A stretch of DNA of 64,000 nt, taken from NCBI RefSeq assembly GCF_020694005.1, contig NZ_CP073013.1, forward strand, positions 2,366,578-2,430,577, in the 5' to 3' direction. The stretch is from Marinomonas profundi (GTDB lineage: Bacteria; Pseudomonadota; Gammaproteobacteria; Pseudomonadales; Marinomonadaceae). Under the pieces are notes generated by a model. The model saw nothing but the letters and a program-made list of their open reading frames with translations. It did no database searches and was not told the origin of the DNA. The position numbers and the translations under genes are program-made. Positions 38,256 through 47,703 of the stretch are shown here, in pieces (within the stretch, counting starts at the first letter, position 1; each line of letters opens with the position of its first letter).

Positions 38256-40826
38256 ATGACAGTTCAAACCGTAAAGATACTATCCGAGCTGGTAAATACA
38301 CCAGTCGATAAGCTACTAGCTCAGATGAAAGATGCTGGCTTACCTCAAACGAGTGCAAGCCAAGAAGTCTCTGATGTTGAAAAACAAACACTGTTAAATT
38401 ATTTGAAACGTCAACACGGCGAAGAAGGTGATGACAGTCAGCGTATTACGTTGCAACGTAAAACAACCAGCACCTTATCTCGTGGTGATGGCGGTAAAGC
38501 CGTTAATGTTGCGGTGAAGAAAAAACGTACTTACGTGAAGCGTGATGGCACTGATGATGAAGCTCAAAAACAAGAAGAGCTGGCGAAACGTCTTGCAGAA
38601 GAGCAAACTCGTTTAGCGGCAGAAGAACAAGCTCGTTTAGACGCTGAACATAAGATTGAAGAAGAGAAGGCGGTCAAAGCGAAGGCTGAGGCTGAAGAAA
38701 AAGCGCGTCAAGAAGCAGCGATGAATGCCGTTGTAGCGGATACTGGCGCGGTCAATGAAACGGAGCAGTATGTTTCCGGTATAGGAGCGGCAGAACCCGT
38801 GGAATCTCTCAAGCAGCCAAAAGCGGCAAAAAAAGTATCTCAACCAGCAGCGGACAACAAAAAGCCAGCAGCAGCGCCAAAAGGCAAGAAAAGTCCACCA
38901 CGATACGAGAGCGACAAAGACAAGCCTCGTGGTCGTGTTAACCCAGATAACAAACGTACGTCTCGCGTCAATGTAAACGACGAAGACGAATTTACCCGTC
39001 GCGGTAAGTTGGGACGTAAAGGTAAGAAGCCGACGAAACAAGAGCATGGTTTCCAAAAACCAACGGCTAAAATGATTCATGAAGTTGCCTTGCCGGAAAG
39101 TATTTCAGTTGCGGATCTTGCCGAAAAAATGGCAGTGAAAGGCGCGGAAGTAATCAAGATCATGTTTAAAATGGGTGCAATGGCGACCATTAACCAAACG
39201 ATTGACCGTGATACCGCAACGCTGGTTGTTGAAGAAATGGGCCATACGGTTAAATTCATCGATGAAAACGCCGTTGAAAATGACATGATCGAAGCCATTG
39301 ATTACCAAGGTGAAGCCATTAAGCGCGCACCTGTAGTCACGGTAATGGGTCATGTTGACCATGGTAAAACATCGTTGCTGGATTATATTCGTACTACTCG
39401 TGTTGCGGCAGGAGAGTCTGGTGGTATCACCCAGCACATCGGTGCTTACCATGTAGAAACGCCTCATGGCATGATTAGCTTTTTGGACACACCGGGACAC
39501 GCGGCGTTTACGTCTATGCGTGCTCGTGGTGCCAAGGCAACAGACATCGTTATTCTGGTCTGTGCAGCGGATGATGGTGTCATGCCTCAGACGATTGAAG
39601 CCATTCAGCACGCCCGCGCAGCAGGCGTACCTATGGTGGTTGCGATAACCAAAATAGACAAAGAAGGCGCGGATATCGATCGTGTTAAAAACGAATTGGT
39701 AGCGCAAGAAGTTGTGCCTGAAGAATGGGGCGGTGACGTCCAGTTTGTTGGTGTATCGGCGAAGTCTGGTGAAGGTTTTGAAGCGCTTTTAGAAGCCGTC
39801 TTGTTGCAATCTGAAGTGCTTGAATTGACAGCCGTTCCAAGTTCGCCAGCAAAAGGTGTGGTGGTTGAAGCTCGTCTGGATCGTGGTCGTGGTTCTGTGG
39901 CAACCTTGTTGGTTCAAAACGGGACTCTGAAGAAAGGCGACATCGTATTAGCCGGTCTACAAATGGGACGTGTGCGTGCTTTGTTGGATGAAACTGGCAA
40001 GGCAATTGATTCTGCTGGGCCTTCTATTCCGGTTGAGATTTTGGGTCTTGACGGAACGCCAGAAGCCGGCGAAGAGTTCATCGTCGTTGCAGATGAGCGT
40101 AAAGCTCGTGAAGTGGCTAACTTCCGTCAAGGCAAATACCGTGAAGTGCGTTTTGCTCGTCAACACTCTGCTAAATTGGAGAACTTGTTCTCTGAAATGG
40201 GTAAAGACGAAGTACGTACTTTGAATGTGGTTCTTAAAGCGGATGTTCGTGGTTCTCTTGAAGCCTTGATTAAGTCTTTGACTGACATGAACACAGACGA
40301 AGTAAAAGTGAATGTGGTGTCTAGTGGCGTTGGTGGTATCACCGAAACAGATGCGACTTTGGCGCTAGCGTCCGATGCGGTTATCTTTGGTTTCAACGTG
40401 CGTGCAGATAACTCTGCGAAGCAGTTTATTGAGCGTGAAAGCATCGATCTTCGTTATTACAGCGTGATCTATAACATCATTGATGATGTTAAATCGGCCT
40501 TGTCTGGTATGTTGTCACCGGATCTTCGTGAAGATATCAAGGGTACGGCTGAAGTACGTGATGTGTTCCGTTCGCCTAAGTTTGGCTTGATTGCTGGCTG
40601 TATGGTTATTGAAGGAACGGTTTACCGTAATAAGCAGATCCGCGTATTGCGTGATGATGTGGTTATTTACGAAGGTGAACTTGAGTCTCTTCGTCGCTTT
40701 AAAGACGCGGTGAGTGAAGTGAGCCGTGGTATGGAATGTGGTATTGGTGTGAAGAACTATAACGATGTCAAAGTAGGCGATAAGATCGAGGTTTTTGAAA
40801 CCGTCGAAGTAGCGCGTACGCTTTAA
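38256..40826 (+). CDS. infB: Translation initiation factor IF-2
   Basis: From ATG 38256 the protein has 856 residues. The N-terminal IF2 domain ([25 protein letters not shown]) is followed by a long charged Ala/Lys/Glu linker (about 95-290), then the G domain with [35 protein letters not shown] and [10 protein letters not shown], then domains II-IV. It brings initiator tRNA to the 30S subunit. The start has AGGGGGA just upstream; a longer frame from 38199 overlaps nusA and lacks support. An alternative inner start giving a shorter IF-2 isoform is common in the family but not judged here. Confidence 0.97.
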   Translation: MTVQTVKILSELVNTPVDKLLAQMKDAGLPQTSASQEVSDVEKQTLLNYLKRQHGEEGDDSQRITLQRKTTSTLSRGDGGKAVNVAVKKKRTYVKRDGTDDEAQKQEELAKRLAEEQTRLAAEEQARLDAEHKIEEEKAVKAKAEAEEKARQEAAMNAVVADTGAVNETEQYVSGIGAAEPVESLKQPKAAKKVSQPAADNKKPAAAPKGKKSPPRYESDKDKPRGRVNPDNKRTSRVNVNDEDEFTRRGKLGRKGKKPTKQEHGFQKPTAKMIHEVALPESISVADLAEKMAVKGAEVIKIMFKMGAMATINQTIDRDTATLVVEEMGHTVKFIDENAVENDMIEAIDYQGEAIKRAPVVTVMGHVDHGKTSLLDYIRTTRVAAGESGGITQHIGAYHVETPHGMISFLDTPGHAAFTSMRARGAKATDIVILVCAADDGVMPQTIEAIQHARAAGVPMVVAITKIDKEGADIDRVKNELVAQEVVPEEWGGDVQFVGVSAKSGEGFEALLEAVLLQSEVLELTAVPSSPAKGVVVEARLDRGRGSVATLLVQNGTLKKGDIVLAGLQMGRVRALLDETGKAIDSAGPSIPVEILGLDGTPEAGEEFIVVADERKAREVANFRQGKYREVRFARQHSAKLENLFSEMGKDEVRTLNVVLKADVRGSLEALIKSLTDMNTDEVKVNVVSSGVGGITETDATLALASDAVIFGFNVRADNSAKQFIERESIDLRYYSVIYNIIDDVKSALSGMLSPDLREDIKGTAEVRDVFRSPKFGLIAGCMVIEGTVYRNKQIRVLRDDVVIYEGELESLRRFKDAVSEVSRGMECGIGVKNYNDVKVGDKIEVFETVEVARTL

Positions 40827-40838
40827 TAGGACAAGATC

Positions 40839-41228
40839 ATGGCAGGCGAATTTAGTCGTACTAGTCGGATTGGTGACCAGCTCCAAAAGGAGCTGGCGTC
40901 CTTGATCCAGTTTGAAGTAAAAGACCCACGTTTAGGGTTGGTTACTGTCAACGAAGTGCGTGTAGCAAAAGATTTAGGCTATGCGGATATTTATTACACC
41001 GTGTTAGGTAAAGACGATCAGCCAGAAGTATTGGCTGAGAACCAAGCAGCACTAGACAGTGCCAAAGGGTTCTTACGTCGTCGTTTGGCACAAGAAGTCA
41101 AACTTCGTGTTATGCCGCATTTGCGTTTTCATTATGACCAGAGTGTGGTCAATGGTTCGCGTATGTCTGCTCTCATCGACGAAGTCATTCGTGACGATGA
41201 GAAGAAAAACGCTAACGAAGACGAGTAA
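40839..41228 (+). CDS. rbfA: Ribosome-binding factor A
   Basis: The 129-residue protein has the single KH-like RbfA fold: RTSRIGDQLQKELASLIQFEVKDPRLGLVTV and the C-terminal LRVMPHLRFHYDQSVVNGSRM. It assists 16S processing and cold-adaptation of 30S assembly. It lies 12 bases after infB. Confidence 0.95.
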   Translation: MAGEFSRTSRIGDQLQKELASLIQFEVKDPRLGLVTVNEVRVAKDLGYADIYYTVLGKDDQPEVLAENQAALDSAKGFLRRRLAQEVKLRVMPHLRFHYDQSVVNGSRMSALIDEVIRDDEKKNANEDE

Positions 41229-41237
41229 TAAGTTCGT

Positions 41238-42164
41238 ATGGTTAAAGCAAAATGGCGTTCAGTAGACGGTATTGTTCTACTGAACAAGCCGATAGGTCTC
41301 AGTTCGAACCAAGCGTTGCAGCGTGTCCGTCGCCTCTATCAAGCGGCGAAAGCCGGTCATACTGGCGCGCTTGATCCTTTGGCGACAGGGATGTTGCCAT
41401 TGTGTCTTGGCGAAGCGACAAAGTTCTCTCAGTATTTATTGGATGCAGATAAGCGCTATTTAACCTGCATTCAGTTGGGGAAAAGAACCACCACAGGCGA
41501 TCGTGAGGGTGAGGTATTGACAGAAGCTTTGATACCTAACCTTACTGATGAATCGCTTGAGTTGGTGTTAGACGCGTTTCGTGGCGAGATAGAGCAAATA
41601 CCTCCCATGTACTCTGCTTTGAAGCACGAAGGTAAGCCTTTGTATGAATACGCTCGTCAGGGCATTGTCATCGAAAGGAAACGTCGTCGCGTTACTATTT
41701 CAAATCTTACGCTTATTTCAAGAACTGAAAACACGCTAACGCTTGATATTCAGTGTTCTAAAGGGACCTATATTCGAACCATTGGTGAAGATATCGGTGA
41801 GGCGTTAGGTTGTGGTGCGCATCTTCATTCTTTGCATCGAATTTCGACGGCGGGCTATTTGCCAGAGAATATGATGACGTTGGAGGAATTTGAGGCGATA
41901 GCAGAGCAAGGTTATGCCGCCTTGGATGCTCATTTAATCTCGATGGACACAGCGGTAGAGCATTTTGTAACGGTCAATTTGCCGGAGGCGGATACACTGG
42001 ATATGATGTTTGGTCGAACCATTCCCAGCCCTGTTTCATTAGCCCATGAAACCGTGGTAAGAATGTACGATCATGGCTCACAGCGGTTCTTAGGTCTTGG
42101 GCAAATAAAAGGGGCGTTTATTCGTCCTTATCGATTGGTCAATACCAGTGAGTTCTCTTTATAA
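41238..42164 (+). CDS. truB: tRNA pseudouridine-55 synthase
   Basis: The 308-residue protein has GIVLLNKPIGLSSNQALQRV, the catalytic block AGHTGALDPLATGMLPLCLGEATKF with the active Asp, YSALKHEGKPLYEYAR and CSKGTYIRTIGEDIG, followed by a C-terminal PUA-like region. It makes pseudouridine 55 in tRNA T-loops. It starts 9 bases after rbfA. Confidence 0.96.
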   Translation: MVKAKWRSVDGIVLLNKPIGLSSNQALQRVRRLYQAAKAGHTGALDPLATGMLPLCLGEATKFSQYLLDADKRYLTCIQLGKRTTTGDREGEVLTEALIPNLTDESLELVLDAFRGEIEQIPPMYSALKHEGKPLYEYARQGIVIERKRRRVTISNLTLISRTENTLTLDIQCSKGTYIRTIGEDIGEALGCGAHLHSLHRISTAGYLPENMMTLEEFEAIAEQGYAALDAHLISMDTAVEHFVTVNLPEADTLDMMFGRTIPSPVSLAHETVVRMYDHGSQRFLGLGQIKGAFIRPYRLVNTSEFSL

Positions 42165-42198
42165 ATAGCAGTGAGTTCTGTTTAAAAGAGTGGTAAAC

Positions 42199-42228
42199 TT
42201 GCTGGCTTAGGATGACTGAAAATATGCT
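42199..42228 (+). promoter_or_regulatory. Possible rpsO promoter
   Basis: TTGCTG (42199-42204) and TATGCT (42223-42228), spaced by 18 bases, lie about 50 bases upstream of rpsO in the 111-base truB-rpsO gap. Confidence 0.4.
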
Positions 42229-42275
42229 CGGCTATCCTTTACTTTTAATAGCATATTAATTTGGAGATTAAGATT

Positions 42276-42545
42276 ATGGCATTGTCTGCAGAATCAAAAG
42301 CAGCGTTGGTTAAAGAGTTTCAAGTAGCGGAAGGCGACACGGGTTCTCCTGAAGTTCAAGTAGCATTGTTGACTAAGAACATCGAAGGTCTTCAAGGTCA
42401 CTTTAAAGCTCATATCCATGACCATCATTCTCGTCGCGGTCTAATCCGCATGGTAAACCAGCGTCGTAAGTTGTTGGATTACCTTAAGCGTAAAGATGCA
42501 GCTCGTTACACTAGTTTGATCAAAAAACTAGGTCTGCGTCGCTAA
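42276..42545 (+). CDS. rpsO: 30S ribosomal protein S15
   Basis: The 89-residue protein is full-length S15: [59 protein letters not shown]. It binds the central domain of 16S rRNA early in assembly. The ATG at 42276 follows GGAG and matches the known N terminus; a frame beginning 5 codons earlier is not needed. A terminator and then pnp follow. Confidence 0.97.
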   Translation: MALSAESKAALVKEFQVAEGDTGSPEVQVALLTKNIEGLQGHFKAHIHDHHSRRGLIRMVNQRRKLLDYLKRKDAARYTSLIKKLGLRR

Positions 42546-42553
42546 GACTGAGA

Positions 42554-42588
42554 AAGGGCCATAAGTTATTATGGCCCTTTTTTTATTG
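42554..42588 (+). terminator. Terminator after rpsO
   Basis: AAAGGGCCATAA and TTATGGCCCTTT form a strong stem with a very short loop, then a T-run. It separates rpsO from pnp, as in E. coli. Confidence 0.88.
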
Positions 42589-42607
42589 GTCTCCCAAGGG
42601 ACAGCCT

Positions 42608-42666
42608 GTACTTCATATGCACTTTTGGTCTTCAGATGAAGGATAAAAAAGAGTCCATATGAGTAC
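42608..42666 (+). promoter_or_regulatory. Long hairpin in the pnp leader (RNase III-like target)
   Basis: GTACTTCATATGCACTTTT (from 42608) pairs with AAAAGAGTCCATATGAGTAC (to 42666), with only single-base bulges and mismatches, capped by a small TTCA-GA-TGAA hairpin. In E. coli the pnp leader folds into a long stem that RNase III cuts and PNPase then destabilises; this looks like the same type of control. Identity is by position and shape, not by sequence. Confidence 0.6.
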
Positions 42667-42720
42667 TGGCTTAAAAAGAGGTCTTTGGGAGAAGAATTTT
42701 TTTTAATAAAAGGAATACGT

Positions 42721-44829
42721 GTGAGTATTACGACAAAAACTTTCCAGTTCGGTAATGATACCGTAACGCTAGAAACAGGCCGCATTGCGCGTCAAGCAAC
42801 GGGTGCTGTTCTTTGTACCATTGGCGATGCACAAGTGCTTGCTACGGTTGTAGGGGCTAAATCAGCGAAACCGGGTCAAGACTTTTTCCCATTGTCTGTT
42901 TTTTACCAAGAACGTGCTTACGCAGTGGGTAAAATTCCAGGTGGCTTTCTAAAACGTGAAGGCCGTCCTTCTGAAAAAGAAACCCTGACCTCGCGTTTAA
43001 TCGACCGTCCAATTCGTCCATTGTTCCCGAAAGGTTTCATGAACGAAGTGCAGGTTGTTTGTACCGTTATGTCGACTAACACGAACTTAGACGCAGATAT
43101 TGCGGCTATGTTGGCAACGTCTGCTGCATTGACTATTTCTGGTATTCCATTCAATGGTCCAATCGGTGCGGCTCGCGTTGGTTTTAACGATGAGTCTGGT
43201 TACGTTCTTAACCCAAGCTACTCTGATCTAGATGGTTCTTTGCTAGACATGGTGGTTGCGGGCACGAAAGACGCAGTATTGATGGTTGAGTCTGAAGCGC
43301 AAGAGTTGACTGAAGACGAAATGCTAGGTGCGGTTCTTTTTGCTCATAAAGAAATGCAATCTGCGATTACAGCTATCACGGAATTCGCAACTGAGTGCGC
43401 TAAGCCTCGTTGGGAATGGCAAGCGGAAACGGCGAATGTCTCTTTGGTTGAAGCACTTCAATCCGGTTATGCTGATCAAATCGAAGAAGCATACGGTATT
43501 AGTGAAAAAATGGCGCGTTACGCTCAACTAGGTGTGGTACGTGATGCGGCGGTTGCAGCATTGGTTACTGAAGAGGGCGAGTTCTCTGAAGAGGACGTGA
43601 CAGGCGCTTTCTCTAAACTAGAAAAACGCATCGTTCGTCGTCGTGTTATCGATGGCAAATCACGTATTGATGGTCGTGATAACAAAACAGTTCGTCCAAT
43701 CAACGTTGAAGTGGGTCTATTAAGCAAAACTCATGGTTCTGCTTTGTTTACTCGTGGTGAAACGCAGGCGATTGCGACTTGTACACTAGGTACGAGCCGT
43801 GATTCACAAATGTCTGATGGTTTGACTGGCGAAAGTAAAGACAGCTTCATGCTTCATTACAACTTCCCTCCATACTCTGTCGGTGAATGTGGTCGCATGG
43901 GTGGTGTGGGTCGTCGTGAAATTGGTCACGGTCGTCTAGCACGTCGCGGTGTTCAGGCAGTATTGCCTTCTGAAGATGAATTCCCATACACCATTCGTAT
44001 CGTGTCTGAGATTACTGAATCTAACGGTTCAAGCTCGATGGCGTCTGTATGTGGTGCGTCTTTGGCGATGATGGACGCTGGTGTACCTCTGAAAGCACCT
44101 GTTGCGGGTATCGCAATGGGCCTTATCAAAGAAGACGACGGTTTTGCTGTACTAACGGATATCTTGGGTGATGAAGATCACCTTGGCGACATGGACTTTA
44201 AAGTAGCGGGTACGGCAGAAGGTATCACGGCGCTTCAAATGGACATTAAAATTGAAGGCATCAATGAAGAAATTATGGATATCGCCTTAAGCCAAGCGCT
44301 TGAAGCTCGTACTCATATTCTTCGTGAAATGGCGAAAGTGATTGGTTACGCGCGTCCAGAAGTGTCTCCAAATGCGCCTTCTATGGCAACGATCAAAATT
44401 GATCCAGAAAAAATCCGTGACGTTATCGGTAAAGGTGGTGCGATGATTCGCTCCATTACTGAGCAAACGGGTGCTTCTATCGATCTAGACGACGATGGTA
44501 CGGTGCGTATTTACGCAGCGGATAAAGCGTCTTCTGATGCGGCTTTGTTGAAGATTCATGAAATCACAGCAGAAGCGGAAATCGATAAACTTTACAAGGG
44601 TAAAGTGGTTCGTTTGGCGGAGTTCGGTGCCTTTGTAAATATCTTACCTGGTAAAGATGGCTTGGTGCATATTTCTCAAATCGCTGAAGAACGTATTCGT
44701 GCCGTTACGGATTTCCTAGCTGAAGGTCAGGACGTTATTGTTAAAGTGCTCGATGTTGATGCTCGTGGTCGTATCAAATTGTCTATGAAAGATGTGACTG
44801 AAGAAGAAAAAGCCGCTTACACTGAATAA
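42721..44829 (+). CDS. pnp: Polynucleotide phosphorylase
   Basis: The 702-residue enzyme has two RNase PH domains ([31 protein letters not shown] in the first, [20 protein letters not shown] and [23 protein letters not shown] in the second), a KH domain ([21 protein letters not shown]) and an S1 domain ([31 protein letters not shown]). It degrades RNA 3' to 5' with phosphate. The start is GTG at 42721 ([11 protein letters not shown]), with AAAGGA 7 bases upstream; an ATG at 42685 would add a non-family leader. Confidence 0.97.
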   Translation: MSITTKTFQFGNDTVTLETGRIARQATGAVLCTIGDAQVLATVVGAKSAKPGQDFFPLSVFYQERAYAVGKIPGGFLKREGRPSEKETLTSRLIDRPIRPLFPKGFMNEVQVVCTVMSTNTNLDADIAAMLATSAALTISGIPFNGPIGAARVGFNDESGYVLNPSYSDLDGSLLDMVVAGTKDAVLMVESEAQELTEDEMLGAVLFAHKEMQSAITAITEFATECAKPRWEWQAETANVSLVEALQSGYADQIEEAYGISEKMARYAQLGVVRDAAVAALVTEEGEFSEEDVTGAFSKLEKRIVRRRVIDGKSRIDGRDNKTVRPINVEVGLLSKTHGSALFTRGETQAIATCTLGTSRDSQMSDGLTGESKDSFMLHYNFPPYSVGECGRMGGVGRREIGHGRLARRGVQAVLPSEDEFPYTIRIVSEITESNGSSSMASVCGASLAMMDAGVPLKAPVAGIAMGLIKEDDGFAVLTDILGDEDHLGDMDFKVAGTAEGITALQMDIKIEGINEEIMDIALSQALEARTHILREMAKVIGYARPEVSPNAPSMATIKIDPEKIRDVIGKGGAMIRSITEQTGASIDLDDDGTVRIYAADKASSDAALLKIHEITAEAEIDKLYKGKVVRLAEFGAFVNILPGKDGLVHISQIAEERIRAVTDFLAEGQDVIVKVLDVDARGRIKLSMKDVTEEEKAAYTE

Positions 44830-44852
44830 TTTTTCAATGTGAAAGGTGACAG

Positions 44853-44882
44853 AAGGTGCTAATTTTTAGCACCTTTTTTTTA
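44853..44882 (+). terminator. Terminator after pnp
   Basis: AGGTGCTAA and TTAGCACCT form a 9-bp stem over TTT, followed by eight T. Confidence 0.92.
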
Positions 44883-44979
44883 TTTTTAATTTGATCATTA
44901 GACTAGAATAAAGGCATCATAGAAGCATAATTCAGTTATGTTGGGCCGTTCCCGTGTCGCTTATAGAAAGGAAAAAAAC

Positions 44980-45570
44980 ATGATGTTTAAAGTAGTAAGT
45001 GTGTTAGTGGCGAGTGTTGTGTTAACAGCTTGCAGTAAGGATGTCATCAACACGCCGGTGGCCGCGATTCCTGATTGTGTGTTTGCTGATGGGTCTAATC
45101 AAGCCGCACCAGATTGGGTCTGTGGCGCGCCTATTGAGGGTGTTGCTTTATCTGCGGTTGGCTACAGTGAAAAATCGGCGGCAGGCCCCAATTATATGAA
45201 GCAAATGGCCGCCACGTCAGCGCGTGTTGAGTTGGCTCAAGTGCTGAGTGTTGATTTGCAAAATATGGTGAAGCAGTACGTTGAGACAACGGGTGCGGGC
45301 GATGCTGAAACCGTTGACCGTGTGAATAGTGTGGTGACTAAACAGGTAACAGAGCAGCAATTAATTGGCTCTAAAGTGGTTCGCCAAATGCCAACGCCTT
45401 CGGGTGGCTTGGTCGTCTTGGTGGGCTTGGATCCTGCTCAAGCGGAAGACGTGGCTGAAAGTATTTTGCGCTCTTCGATGAGAAATGAAGCGGCGTTATT
45501 TCAAAAGTTAGAGGCAGAAAAGAGCTTTGATGAACTGGCCTCTGAAATTGCTAAGCGTCGAATGAATTAA
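44980..45570 (+). CDS. LPP20-family lipoprotein
   Basis: The 196-residue protein starts with a lipoprotein signal (FKVVSVLVASVVLTAC, Cys about residue 18). The segment PDWVCGAPIEGVALSAVGYSEKSAAGPNYMKQMAATSARVELAQVLSV is typical of LPP20-type lipoproteins, in which a SH3-like fold follows. The function is unknown; relatives are surface or periplasmic lipoproteins. The ATG at 44980 follows AAAGGA by 7 bases; a longer frame from 44938 is less likely. It stands between pnp and a convergent thioesterase gene. Confidence 0.7.
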   Translation: MMFKVVSVLVASVVLTACSKDVINTPVAAIPDCVFADGSNQAAPDWVCGAPIEGVALSAVGYSEKSAAGPNYMKQMAATSARVELAQVLSVDLQNMVKQYVETTGAGDAETVDRVNSVVTKQVTEQQLIGSKVVRQMPTPSGGLVVLVGLDPAQAEDVAESILRSSMRNEAALFQKLEAEKSFDELASEIAKRRMN

Positions 45571-45576
45571 GGCTAA

Positions 45577-45613
45577 GCTAATGAGTAACCGCTTTTCGCT
45601 GTTACTCATTAGC
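45577..45613. terminator. Hairpin between convergent genes
   Basis: GCTAATGAGTAAC (45577-45589) and GTTACTCATTAGC (45601-45613) are perfect 13-base arms with an 11-base loop. Neither side has a T-run, so it may protect 3' ends or work with Rho. Confidence 0.65.
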
Positions 45614-45631
45614 AGATTGCCGAGCAATGGA

Positions 45632-46042
45632 CTAATTGTTTGTCTCTTCATCAAAAATCGGCGTTGGTTTTCTGTTGCTGTCTACGGCGACAAAATTGAA
45701 ATGCCCTGTCACCGCCTTGGTGCGTTTATCGCTGTCTAACTGCTCAAGAAAAATAGACACTTCTACTTTTAGTGACGTGCGGCCTACATGAACGACGCGC
45801 GCAATCAGCTCCACCAAAATACCGGAAGGGATAGGTTGCTTAAAGTCGACTTGTTCGGTTGAAATCGTCATCATGGTTTTTCTGGCAAAGCGAGTGGCGG
45901 CAATGTAAGCCACTTCGTCCATCCATTGTAAGGCTATACCGCCAAATAAAGTGTCGTAATGATTGGTCGTGGCGGGGAAAACCATTTTTGCCACACGGGT
46001 TTCTGAAATTTCTTCTCGTTTTTGGATGAGTAGCTTATTCAT
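45632..46042 (-). CDS. Hotdog-fold acyl-CoA thioesterase (YciA/BFIT type)
   Basis: From ATG 46042 the protein has 136 residues and a single hotdog domain: KMVFPATTNHYDTLFGGIALQWMDEVAYIAATRFA holds the helix and the Asp of the acyl-CoA hydrolase motif, and DFKQPIPSGILVELIARVVHVGRTSLKVEVSIF the second half. It hydrolyses acyl-CoA esters in the cytoplasm; chain-length preference is not predictable. An in-frame ATG at 46084 would add 14 residues. The start codon overlaps, on the opposite strand, the likely start of the DUF3080-type lipoprotein gene (CATG at 46040-46043). Confidence 0.82.
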   Translation of the reverse strand: MNKLLIQKREEISETRVAKMVFPATTNHYDTLFGGIALQWMDEVAYIAATRFARKTMMTISTEQVDFKQPIPSGILVELIARVVHVGRTSLKVEVSIFLEQLDSDKRTKAVTGHFNFVAVDSNRKPTPIFDEETNN

Positions 46043-47063
46043 GTTCGTAAAACCTTTTTTTTCTAAAATGCTGTTGGGCGTCATTATACTCCTTGGTGTG
46101 GGTAGTTGTGACTCTCGTTTTGACGTTGATGCCGTTTTATCTCAGTACATCATGGACCTGAGCCGCTCTTCGTCGCTGTCGTTTCCCACTGTGGCAATAG
46201 CGATGCCAGAAAGCCTGCCATCATCGCGCCATCGAAGGCAGGCTTTGAGTCAGTTTGATATTGGTTTGTTGGATTTTTTGTCTTTGCAGCAGTGCGATGT
46301 AGGGATTGTGGCAGGAAAAAAGAACAGTATTCTAGGCAAGGTGATGCCGGACAGTCAGCGCTTTTTGTATGAGTTGGATATTATTCGAGCGATTGAGTCT
46401 TGTGATATTCAAAATGACGAGTTGTCGAAAGAGTTACAATATGTCGCCCAGCAAAAGCGTGTTGAATTGCCGATTGCTTTTGGTAATGCCATTTTTAATG
46501 GTGTAGAGAGTGAGGCTTTTTTTAGTTTGTCTAATGGTTTTTTGCCGTTGAATTATTCCACGGCGCTGCAGCAAGAGATGCTGAGTGCTTTGAATCGATT
46601 GCTTGTTATTGGTGAGAATCTTGCTGCTCTACCCGTGATTGATGCCCATGTCTTTGAAAGCGATCTAAAAATACTGATGGACAGTGAGTACGCGGGTCGA
46701 TTGTTGTATTCACTAACGCAGATGACAGGTTATTTGAATCAGGTTTCTCGTCAGATTGGGGGGCTGGATGAGGGTGTTTGTGGTGCGCCGATGAGATATC
46801 TAAAGCAGCAGTTTGAGGCCAATTATGTGCAAATTATTCAGCCTTATATGGGCAGAGTAAACGCCAGTGCCTATCAGGTTTTGCCGCTTATTAATCGACT
46901 CGCGGTCTCAAGTGCGCCGCTCAGTGGAGATATGCAGGGTTTTATGCGGCAATTTTCAGTTGCCGACAGTGTTTGGTTACGTTATCAACAGGCTTCTCAG
47001 ATGCACGCTAAACACTGGAGTGCCTTGTTTGATGTGTGTTCGATATCGCTTCAAACACGCTAG
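46041..47063 (+). CDS. DUF3080-type lipoprotein
   Basis: The 340-residue product opens with a lipoprotein signal (FVKPFFSKMLLGVIILLGVGSC, Cys about residue 23) and is otherwise helical. It resembles the DUF3080 family of gammaproteobacterial lipoproteins, with features such as LDFLSLQQCDVGIVAGKKNSILGKVM and QRFLYELDIIRAIESC. The function is unknown. The start at 46041 gives the best signal peptide; ATG 46068 is possible. It overlaps the opposite-strand thioesterase at its 5' end and the opposite-strand 107-residue gene at its stop (CTAG at 47060-47063), so it is locked in with no space at either end. Confidence 0.65.
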   Translation: MFVKPFFSKMLLGVIILLGVGSCDSRFDVDAVLSQYIMDLSRSSSLSFPTVAIAMPESLPSSRHRRQALSQFDIGLLDFLSLQQCDVGIVAGKKNSILGKVMPDSQRFLYELDIIRAIESCDIQNDELSKELQYVAQQKRVELPIAFGNAIFNGVESEAFFSLSNGFLPLNYSTALQQEMLSALNRLLVIGENLAALPVIDAHVFESDLKILMDSEYAGRLLYSLTQMTGYLNQVSRQIGGLDEGVCGAPMRYLKQQFEANYVQIIQPYMGRVNASAYQVLPLINRLAVSSAPLSGDMQGFMRQFSVADSVWLRYQQASQMHAKHWSALFDVCSISLQTR

Positions 47064-47383
47064 ATACGTGTGTTGATCTGCTGCTCTAGGCTTTCAACCG
47101 CATCGTATTGGTAAGCTGGGCCTTCTGCTAGGGGTTCGAAACTTAAGGCTTTAAGTAAGGCGATATTAGCGATTGGGTTTGCGCCAATACTATGGGAAAA
47201 CTGCATTGGACGTGTCAATGCATGGGGTTGGTGAGCGCTTAATGTGTCGGGTGTGTCGATTAATGAGGGACCGGGTTGGTTAAATAGACTCATTAATAAG
47301 GCGAAATGAGCATTCCCCGAAACTGGTTGTCCCGCTTTACTGCTTTGGGTGACCTGTGTTTCAACAATGTCTCTTATGTTCAT
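47060..47383 (-). CDS. Small hypothetical protein, 107 residues
   Basis: I do not recognise this protein. It is soluble, with a segment GNAHFALLMSLFNQ and a mildly acidic, glutamine-containing C terminus (YDAVESLEQQINTRI), and no signal peptide or cysteines. It reads leftward from an ATG at 47383 and its TAG overlaps the TAG of the DUF3080-type gene on the other strand. Codon use is like neighbouring genes, which supports coding. Confidence 0.5.
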   Translation of the reverse strand: MNIRDIVETQVTQSSKAGQPVSGNAHFALLMSLFNQPGPSLIDTPDTLSAHQPHALTRPMQFSHSIGANPIANIALLKALSFEPLAEGPAYQYDAVESLEQQINTRI

Positions 47384-47703
47384 TGGTTTGCCTATTAAAT
47401 TGTCTACGATAACGCTATCGGCATAAGACTATTTTTCTTAAAGACTATTTTTCTTTTAAAAAACAGTGAATTAATTAAGGCACGGGTGGTGTGTTAGTCT
47501 CATGGTTTGTTGTTATTGTGAGCACAGGCTGGCGGGGTTGATAAATGTGGTTTTTTTGCGCGCTTGGCGATCAAAAATACCTCAATCTATGGCTCAAAGT
47601 GTGCAAGCATCGTACTATAATGCATAGAGAACGATTGTTTTAGGATCTGTTGCTTTTATTCAAAAAAGTAAACCGCTTAACCAAGCGCGGTGGGGCATCA
47701 TAC
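47384..47703. other. Intergenic region with a tandem duplication and a promoter
   Basis: AAGACTATTTTTCTTA (47425-47440) is followed directly by AAGACTATTTTTCTTT (47441-47456), a tandem 16-bp duplication. Further right TATAAT (47616-47621) could be the -10 of the GGDEF gene; its -35 is weak. Nothing else is recognised. Confidence 0.55.

Noticed and set aside
39105-39707. Long antisense frame (200 codons) inside infB
   Set aside because: It is a shadow of the strongly coding IF-2 sequence, with an odd Arg/His/Asn-rich composition and no ribosome site.
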